Shown piece after piece: positions 5,659 through 10,496 of a stretch of DNA of 10,496 bases (position 1 is its first letter; the number at the start of each line of letters is the position of its first letter). Below the pieces are notes generated by a model, which worked only from the letters and a program-made list of their open reading frames with translations, was not told where the DNA came from and ran no database searches. The position numbers and the translations under genes were made by a program. Where the stretch lies: contig JAGFVZ010000030.1 of the NCBI GenBank assembly GCA_017640265.1, positions 1 through 10,496 on the forward strand, given 5' to 3'. Origin of the DNA: Anoxypelagibacter denitrificans. GTDB taxonomy: Bacteria; Pseudomonadota; Alphaproteobacteria; Pelagibacterales; Pelagibacteraceae.

Positions 5659-6525
5659 ATGAAAAGATCCAAAAAAGTAACTATAGGAATTATAATATTT
5701 TTTATCATCATTGCCAGTGTAATTGGTGGCAGAACAGCAATGGGTATTTATTTTTCTAAGAAGTTTGGAAAGCGCCCACCACCTGGTGTTATTGTTGAAA
5801 TAGTTTCTAGAAAGAACTTTAATCAAACGATTGAAAGCTATTGTACAGCCTTAAGTAGCAAAACTACTTCCTTTAAAATTAAAAAAAGTGAACTTGTAGA
5901 GCCAATAGACTTTGAGGCAAAAGTTAAAAAGGGAGATATAATTGCTAAACTATCATCCAAAACTATTACGGCACCCTTCGAGGGTAGGATTGGTACCCGA
6001 GGTATTAGTTCGTCCATTCTAGGAACGGACTCGATAATATTAACTCTAGATGATTCAGAAAAAATATTTTGTGATCTGCAAATTCCAGAGGTTTTCGCGG
6101 CTGTTTTAAAAAAAGATCTCAAAGTTAATGCCAAATTTCTAGCTTACAAAGATAAATTGTATAGGGGAATAATTGTTTCCAAAGCAAGTAGAGTAGATGC
6201 CCAAACACGTTCTATTTTAGCTCGGGCACAAATTAATAATAAAGATCTTGAAATTCTTCCTGGCTCCTTGCTAGATATTGAGCTTTTTTATAATGAAAAA
6301 AGTGCCCTTTCGATAGCAGATACTAGCATTATTTTTGAAGACGATAAAAAATTCGTTTATAAAATTTTAGATGGCAATAAAATTAAAAAAATAGAAGTTG
6401 TCACTGGTATTCGAAAAGATGGAAACTTAGAGGTTTTGAAAGGTTTGCAGGAGAGCGATCGGATCGTCAAAGAGGGCTTAGCCCGATTGAGTACCGGAAT
6501 GACTGTTAAGCCTATAATTAAATAA
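5659..6525 (+). CDS. RND efflux membrane-fusion adaptor lacking the alpha-hairpin
   Basis: This 288-residue periplasmic adaptor is anchored by one N-terminal helix (about 7-24), without a lipobox. The first lipoyl half ends VKKGDIIAKL (89-98) and the second begins ITAPFEGRIGTRG (103-115). In RND adaptors such as AcrA or MexA a long coiled-coil hairpin separates these halves. Here only four residues (99-102) do, so the hairpin is absent. The barrel region (about 130-205) includes LQIPEVFAAVL and VDAQTRSILARAQINN, and GSLLDIEL and a membrane-proximal domain (VYKILDGNKIKKIEVVTGIRKDGNLEVLKGL) complete the family. AcrA is near 400 residues, so this one is short for that reason. BesA of Borrelia is a known hairpin-less adaptor. 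The ATG directly follows the sulfurtransferase stop, and the permease gene starts one base after this stop. The family call is firm. How it reaches an outer-membrane channel is unknown. Confidence 0.88.
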   Translation: MKRSKKVTIGIIIFFIIIASVIGGRTAMGIYFSKKFGKRPPPGVIVEIVSRKNFNQTIESYCTALSSKTTSFKIKKSELVEPIDFEAKVKKGDIIAKLSSKTITAPFEGRIGTRGISSSILGTDSIILTLDDSEKIFCDLQIPEVFAAVLKKDLKVNAKFLAYKDKLYRGIIVSKASRVDAQTRSILARAQINNKDLEILPGSLLDIELFYNEKSALSIADTSIIFEDDKKFVYKILDGNKIKKIEVVTGIRKDGNLEVLKGLQESDRIVKEGLARLSTGMTVKPIIK

Positions 6526-6526
6526 G

Positions 6527-9500
6527 ATGCATAATTTCTGCCTCCTTAACATAAAGAGACCGGTTTTGAGTTCTGTTTTTTCTTTATTGCTCGTAGTTTT
6601 TGGTCTTTACACTTTCTTTCAGATAAGTACTAGAGAACTTCCAAAAAATCTTCAGCCGCCAGTAGTCGAAATCAGAATTAATTATACGGGCGCAAGTCCT
6701 TCCATAATTGCATCCGAGATATCAGAACCAATTGAGTTAGCAGTTGGGGGCGCAGAAGGAATTAAATCCATTGATACACTATCTGAAATAGGAAGAAGCA
6801 CTATAAATATAGAATTTTTTACAAATATTGATGTTGACGATGCTGCAAATGATATAAGGGAGCGTGTAGCAAGGATTATAGATAATTTGCCCGAAGATAG
6901 TAAGGCTCCTGAAATTAGAAAGTCTTCCGCAAGTTTTTCTACCAGCATGTGGCTTTCTGTAAGTAGTACTTCTTGGAATTCTCTCGATATTGGAGATTAC
7001 GTTAAAAGAAATTTAGTTGACGCATTTAGTTCTGTTCCTGGAACCGGTCGTGTAATTGTGGGGGGAATAAATAAAAAAGCAGTAAGAGTTTATCTAAGTC
7101 CTGTTAAACTCAGTGCAAACGATTTAGATATTGGAGAAGTTGAAAATGCCATAAGAAAAAACAATGTTTCAATACCCGCTGGAACCATTGAGGCTGACAA
7201 TGTAGATCTTACCCTTAATCTTGGAAAAACCTATACAAATATTAATTCTATTAAAAAACTTCCGATTAAAAAAATTAAGGGAAAAACTATAACTTTAGGA
7301 GATCTTGGAGAAATTAAGTATGGTCCAGTTTCCGAAAAAACTTTATTTAAATCTCAAAGTCCTAATTCAATAAACGAAAATACTATTGGAATCGGTGTTT
7401 ACGCTCGTACAAATGAAAGTACGGTAACACTTTCAAAGAATATAAGAAAAAAAATTGAAGAAGTAAAAAAAACTCTGCCAGATGGTCTAACATTATCAGT
7501 AAGCTTTGATAGAGCAACTTATATTAAAGAAGCCATCAGAATGTGTTACCAGTCAATAACTTTAGCTTTAGTTTTAGTTGTAGGCATAATCTATCTTTTT
7601 TTAGGAAATATTAGGGCAATGATCGTTCCAGCTGTCACTTTGCCTGTGAGTTTGATTGGTGCCGCCTTAGGTCTATGGATTTTTGGCCTTACTATTAATG
7701 TTTTTACACTGCTTGCTATTATACTCAGTGTAGCAATAGTCACCGATGACAGCGTCGTGATGACAGAAAGTATTTATCACAGAGTTGAACAGGGAGACAC
7801 TCCTTTAGCAGCGGCTGCGACGGGAAGTAAAAATGTTATTTTTGCCATTTTATCGACCAGCATTATAATTTTGGCAACTTTCGCCCCTTTATTATTCATT
7901 GGGGGCATTAGCGGAACCTTGTTTAGAGAAATGGCAATAACACTTTCAATTACGGTTTTCATAAGTACTTTCACTGCTCTTTCTATTGCGCCAATGTTAG
8001 GATCAAAACTATTAAGCAAAAAAAAATCAAAATCAAAAATTGTTTTAAAATTTGAAAAATTATTTAAATCTTTTGAAGCTTTTTATTCTGAAACTCTAAG
8101 TTACTGGATTCAAAAACCTAAAACCATTATTTGGTTCATGGTTTTTGTTATTGCATTAGCAGGAGTTCTTTTTAAAATTACTCCTAAAACCTTACTTGAA
8201 AAAAATCCTGATAGGGGAGTGTATATAGTTTTTGGAAAGACAGATGAATCCTCTTCTTTTGAGTACACGCTTGATAAGGCTGAGAAAGTTGAAAAAAGAT
8301 TATTACCCCTTTTACAAAAAAAAGAGGAGCCTTATCAAAAATTAATAATGAGAGTACCTGGTTTTGGTAGATCTTCTCAGTCCTATAATTCTTTCATTAT
8401 AATTGCTTTACTTGATAACTGGAAAGACAGAAAAGAAAGTGCTCAAAAAATTGTTAGAAAGGCTATAGGAAAAATTGTTACTGTTCCTGGTACAATGGCT
8501 TTTCCTTTAACGCCTAATTCTGTTCGGGTAAGTAATTATCAAAAACCAATTGTAGTAACCATGACAGGTTCCTCATATGAAAAACTATATCAATGGCAAA
8601 ATCTGGTAATGAGTGAATTGAGAAAGAATAAAAATTTAGCCGATATAACCTCTGACTATTCTAGAAATAAACCAGAGGTGCAACTTATAATAGATGAAAA
8701 TAAGGCCAAGGACTTAGGCTTATCTACACAGTCAATAGGGAAGTCGGTGGAAACTTTATTCTCTGGAAAAACTGTAACGACATTAAATGATTCGGGAAAA
8801 GAATATCCTATAATCTTGCAAGCAAACCTAAAAGACAGGAGAAAAACAGAAAGTTTAAGTAAAATATTTGTACGTTCTGAAACTACAGGTAAATTAATAT
8901 CTCTAGCCAATGTAGTTAGTTTTGAGGAGAGAGGTTCTGCAAAAATATTATCACGCTATCAAAGATCTAAATCAGTGACACTAACTGCTCGCTTAGTTGG
9001 TAATTATACTCTCAATGAAGCATTAAATTTTATTGAAAAAACTATTGATGATAAAGCACCAACAGCTGGAATTTTTTACAAAGGAAAATCTCTAGATCTT
9101 AAAGAAGCTTCGGGTGAGCTGTTAGTGATTTTTGCTTTAGCTTTGGTAAGTGCCTACCTTGTAATGGCTGGAACTTTTAATGCATGGAGACAACCGTTTG
9201 TGGTAATGTTAACAGTGCCTTTGGCTGCCATAGGTGGTTTAATTTTTATTCTCCTATTTAACAGTACAATAAATATTTTTTCACAAATTGCTTTAGTTGT
9301 CTTAATAGGAATCGCCACAAAAAATAGTATCCTTATAGTGGATTGGGCTAATCAACTAAGAGTTAAAGGAAGAAGTGTTGAGAATGCAATTGTTGAGTCT
9401 TGTAAAAGAAGATTTCGACCGATAATGATGACAAGCCTATCTACCCTCATTGCGATGGTGCCACTAATAGTAGGAAATATTGGCCCGGGCGCTGGTGAAG

Positions 9501-9658
9501 GAATAAGACTAGCAGTGGGTTGTACAATTTTTGGCGGAATGCTAATTAGTACTTTTCTGACTTTATTTACTACCCCGGTATTTTATTTGCTACTATGCAA
9601 AAATTCTAAAAGAATGGATGAAGTCGATATCCAATTGAGCAAAGAATTTAGTAAATAA
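6527..9658 (+). CDS. RND (HAE1-type) efflux permease
   Basis: This 1043-residue inner-membrane pump should export drugs or other hydrophobic or amphiphilic compounds using the proton gradient, as a trimer. It has the full AcrB plan: TM1 near 11-30, a porter domain starting with TRELPKNLQPPVVEI and NYTGASPSIIASEISEPIE, TM2-6 near 338-490, a second periplasmic half, and TM8-12 near 870-1025. The proton-relay residues are kept: Asp407-Asp408 in SVAIVTDDSVV (the same numbers as AcrB), Lys932 in GIATKNSILIVDW (AcrB Lys940) and RFRPIMMTS at 962-970. GNIGPGAGEG follows, then the usual STFLTLFTTPVFYLLL. The C-terminal tail is short and charged. It forms a pump with the adaptor one base upstream, but no outer-membrane channel is encoded in the window. 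Its end overlaps the convergent lysozyme-like gene by 11 bases, with no clear hairpin terminator. Substrate is unknown. Confidence 0.95.
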   Translation: MHNFCLLNIKRPVLSSVFSLLLVVFGLYTFFQISTRELPKNLQPPVVEIRINYTGASPSIIASEISEPIELAVGGAEGIKSIDTLSEIGRSTINIEFFTNIDVDDAANDIRERVARIIDNLPEDSKAPEIRKSSASFSTSMWLSVSSTSWNSLDIGDYVKRNLVDAFSSVPGTGRVIVGGINKKAVRVYLSPVKLSANDLDIGEVENAIRKNNVSIPAGTIEADNVDLTLNLGKTYTNINSIKKLPIKKIKGKTITLGDLGEIKYGPVSEKTLFKSQSPNSINENTIGIGVYARTNESTVTLSKNIRKKIEEVKKTLPDGLTLSVSFDRATYIKEAIRMCYQSITLALVLVVGIIYLFLGNIRAMIVPAVTLPVSLIGAALGLWIFGLTINVFTLLAIILSVAIVTDDSVVMTESIYHRVEQGDTPLAAAATGSKNVIFAILSTSIIILATFAPLLFIGGISGTLFREMAITLSITVFISTFTALSIAPMLGSKLLSKKKSKSKIVLKFEKLFKSFEAFYSETLSYWIQKPKTIIWFMVFVIALAGVLFKITPKTLLEKNPDRGVYIVFGKTDESSSFEYTLDKAEKVEKRLLPLLQKKEEPYQKLIMRVPGFGRSSQSYNSFIIIALLDNWKDRKESAQKIVRKAIGKIVTVPGTMAFPLTPNSVRVSNYQKPIVVTMTGSSYEKLYQWQNLVMSELRKNKNLADITSDYSRNKPEVQLIIDENKAKDLGLSTQSIGKSVETLFSGKTVTTLNDSGKEYPIILQANLKDRRKTESLSKIFVRSETTGKLISLANVVSFEERGSAKILSRYQRSKSVTLTARLVGNYTLNEALNFIEKTIDDKAPTAGIFYKGKSLDLKEASGELLVIFALALVSAYLVMAGTFNAWRQPFVVMLTVPLAAIGGLIFILLFNSTINIFSQIALVVLIGIATKNSILIVDWANQLRVKGRSVENAIVESCKRRFRPIMMTSLSTLIAMVPLIVGNIGPGAGEGIRLAVGCTIFGGMLISTFLTLFTTPVFYLLLCKNSKRMDEVDIQLSKEFSK

Positions 9659-10247
9659 TATATTTTTTTCTATTTAATTGATCTTGGCATAGAGTAAGCT
9701 GTTTTCTGTACATCGAAGCGGTATCTCTTACAGATTTAGCAAAAATGATTGCTTTTTTATCCTTACTATAATTTTTGTAATTCCCCCACCCAAGATAATA
9801 TGAGAGATACAATCTATACGCATCATTTTTGGGTATTTTCAGCAATTTATGAGATTTATTTACATACCATCCAATAAAATCTACGGAATCTTTAAATCTT
9901 GCTCTGGTGGCTAACTTTTTTCCAGTTTCTTTTTTATATTGTTCCCAAGTACCTTTAACAGCCTGAGAATAGCCAAAAGAACTTGATTTACGCTTATAAG
10001 GAATCACCTTAAACAATTTGTGCCTAGGGGGTTTTGCCAACCAATTAAAATCGCTTTCCTTTTTTACAAATGCTAGCTGAATATAAATCGGAACGCCCCA
10101 CTTCTCTTCAACCTTTTTGGTATGTTTATACCACAAATAGCGATCTTCAAAAATTGCACAGCTATTTTTGGTATTCTTAGGAATAGAAGAACAAGCGGTA
10201 ATAAAGAATAATAAAATTAATAAATAAAAATTTGTTTTTCGAATCAC
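9648..10247 (-). CDS. Lysozyme-like SLT-domain lipoprotein
   Basis: This 199-residue protein has a lipoprotein signal peptide: Arg3-Lys4, hydrophobic residues 7-16, then ITA-C with lipidated Cys19. The mature part fits the transglycosylase SLT family: CAIFEDRYLWY at 30-40, VEEKWGVPIYIQLAFVKKESDF with probable catalytic Glu64, AKPPRHKLF, SSSFGYSQAVKGTWEQYKKE, then DFIGWYVN, DAYRLYLSYYLGWGNY and a final YRKQLTLC. It should cleave peptidoglycan glycan strands, anchored in the envelope. The only usable start is GTG (10247-10245), because an in-frame TAA lies directly before it and no later ATG, GTG or TTG preserves the signal peptide. About 13 residues follow the usual terminal Cys. It lies 14 bases after the thermonuclease stop, on the same strand, and is probably co-transcribed. 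Its own stop lies inside the end of the RND gene. Confidence 0.88.
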   Translation of the reverse strand: MIRKTNFYLLILLFFITACSSIPKNTKNSCAIFEDRYLWYKHTKKVEEKWGVPIYIQLAFVKKESDFNWLAKPPRHKLFKVIPYKRKSSSFGYSQAVKGTWEQYKKETGKKLATRARFKDSVDFIGWYVNKSHKLLKIPKNDAYRLYLSYYLGWGNYKNYSKDKKAIIFAKSVRDTASMYRKQLTLCQDQLNRKKYIIY

Positions 10248-10249
10248 TT

Positions 10250-10266
10250 AATGATTATAAATCATT
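10250..10266. repeat. 6-bp inverted repeat at the thermonuclease/lysozyme junction
   Basis: AATGAT (10250-10255) and ATCATT (10261-10266) are inverted copies with a 5-base loop. It covers the thermonuclease stop and the 14-base gap before the lysozyme-like GTG. The stem is A+T rich and has no clear T-tract, so it may be chance or a weak translational element. Confidence 0.2.
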
Positions 10267-10496
10267 TATTTTTTCTTCTCCAATCTTCAGGCATATCAAA
10301 TTTGCCAGACCAAATTCCTCGTTTTTCATTCTTGGCTTTTCTTTGAAGAGAAAGATATTTCTTGGAGTATCTTACATAGGCAACAGCATGTCCAAACTCA
10401 ACCATCTTGCCGTTAATATCACCACAGATTCCTAAGATCCTGCCATATCTATCTAGATTTTTGTAAGTGCATTCTATTTTTTCATTTTTAATTATT
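10262..10496 (-). CDS. Thermonuclease family protein (SNase-like), partial
   Basis: On the minus strand a frame is open from the window edge (10495) to a TGA at 10264-10262, giving the last 77 residues of a protein whose start lies beyond the window. The visible part fits the C-terminal half of the staphylococcal nuclease fold: a Cys and then LDRYGRILGIC, followed by DINGKMVEFGHAVAYVRYSKKYLSL, QRKAKNEKRGIW and FDMPEDWRR. The Arg of DRYGR (codon 10441-10439) corresponds to catalytic Arg87 of staphylococcal nuclease. The residues matching Arg35 and Glu43 would be outside the window. Many bacterial members of this family are secreted or periplasmic and cut DNA or RNA, but no signal peptide can be checked here. 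It lies 14 bases upstream of the lysozyme-like lipoprotein gene in the same direction, so they may form an operon. Confidence 0.85.
   Translation of the reverse strand, partial: IIKNEKIECTYKNLDRYGRILGICGDINGKMVEFGHAVAYVRYSKKYLSLQRKAKNEKRGIWSGKFDMPEDWRRKNK

Noticed and set aside
10232..10435. A 67-codon plus-strand open frame at the right end
   Set aside because: It lies opposite the thermonuclease-family frame on the minus strand, which has clear family motifs. The plus frame has none.
1..10496. tRNA or rRNA genes, CRISPR repeats, insertion sequences, attachment sites
   Set aside because: No cloverleaf, regular spaced repeats, transposase motifs or terminal inverted repeats were found. Almost all of the window is covered by ordinary genes of uniform composition.

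Overview
The window is an A+T-rich, very tightly packed stretch of a Gram-negative bacterial chromosome. Two lipoprotein signal peptides, an RND efflux permease with its periplasmic adaptor, and a lysozyme-like lipoprotein show that the cell has an outer membrane. Lysine-rich proteins, 4-base gene overlaps, near-zero spacers and short divergent gaps suggest a streamlined proteobacterium. A marine type such as a SAR11-like alphaproteobacterium or a SAR86-like gammaproteobacterium would fit, but the sequence alone does not decide between them. I see no mobile element, CRISPR array, tRNA or rRNA.

Layout. Positions 1-81 hold the last 26 codons of an unrecognised gene, which converges on a small lipoprotein gene (90-389, minus). 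A 205-base gap follows, with promoter-like sites and a perfect inverted repeat. Next come a guanine/hypoxanthine permease of the AzgA/PbuG type (595-1953, plus) and, tail to tail, a Gpt-like purine phosphoribosyltransferase (1991-2527, minus). A strong bidirectional terminator lies between them and overlaps the end of the second gene. Import plus conversion to nucleotides makes this a plausible purine-salvage pair. A DUF1330 gene (2564-2851, plus) starts only 36 bases from the phosphoribosyltransferase start. It runs into the end of a two-gene minus-strand operon made of a DMT/EamA transporter (3465-4349) and an AlkA-type DNA glycosylase (2848-3468), whose start and stop overlap by 4 bases.

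The main operon runs on the plus strand from 4400 to 9658: msrA, a 3-mercaptopyruvate sulfurtransferase-like gene, an RND membrane-fusion adaptor and an RND (HAE1-type) permease. Junctions are a 4-base overlap, 0 bases and 1 base, so co-transcription and translational coupling are likely. The adaptor has almost no sequence between its two lipoyl half-motifs, so it lacks the alpha-hairpin that normally contacts TolC. No outer-membrane channel is encoded nearby. The operon converges, with an 11-base overlap, on a minus-strand pair: a lysozyme-like SLT lipoprotein (9648-10247, GTG start) and upstream of it a thermonuclease (SNase-like) gene cut by the window edge (10262-10496).

Most genes belong to known families. 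The part that best deserves a second look is the msrA-sulfurtransferase-RND operon with its hairpin-less adaptor. I see no clear evidence of an entirely new system.
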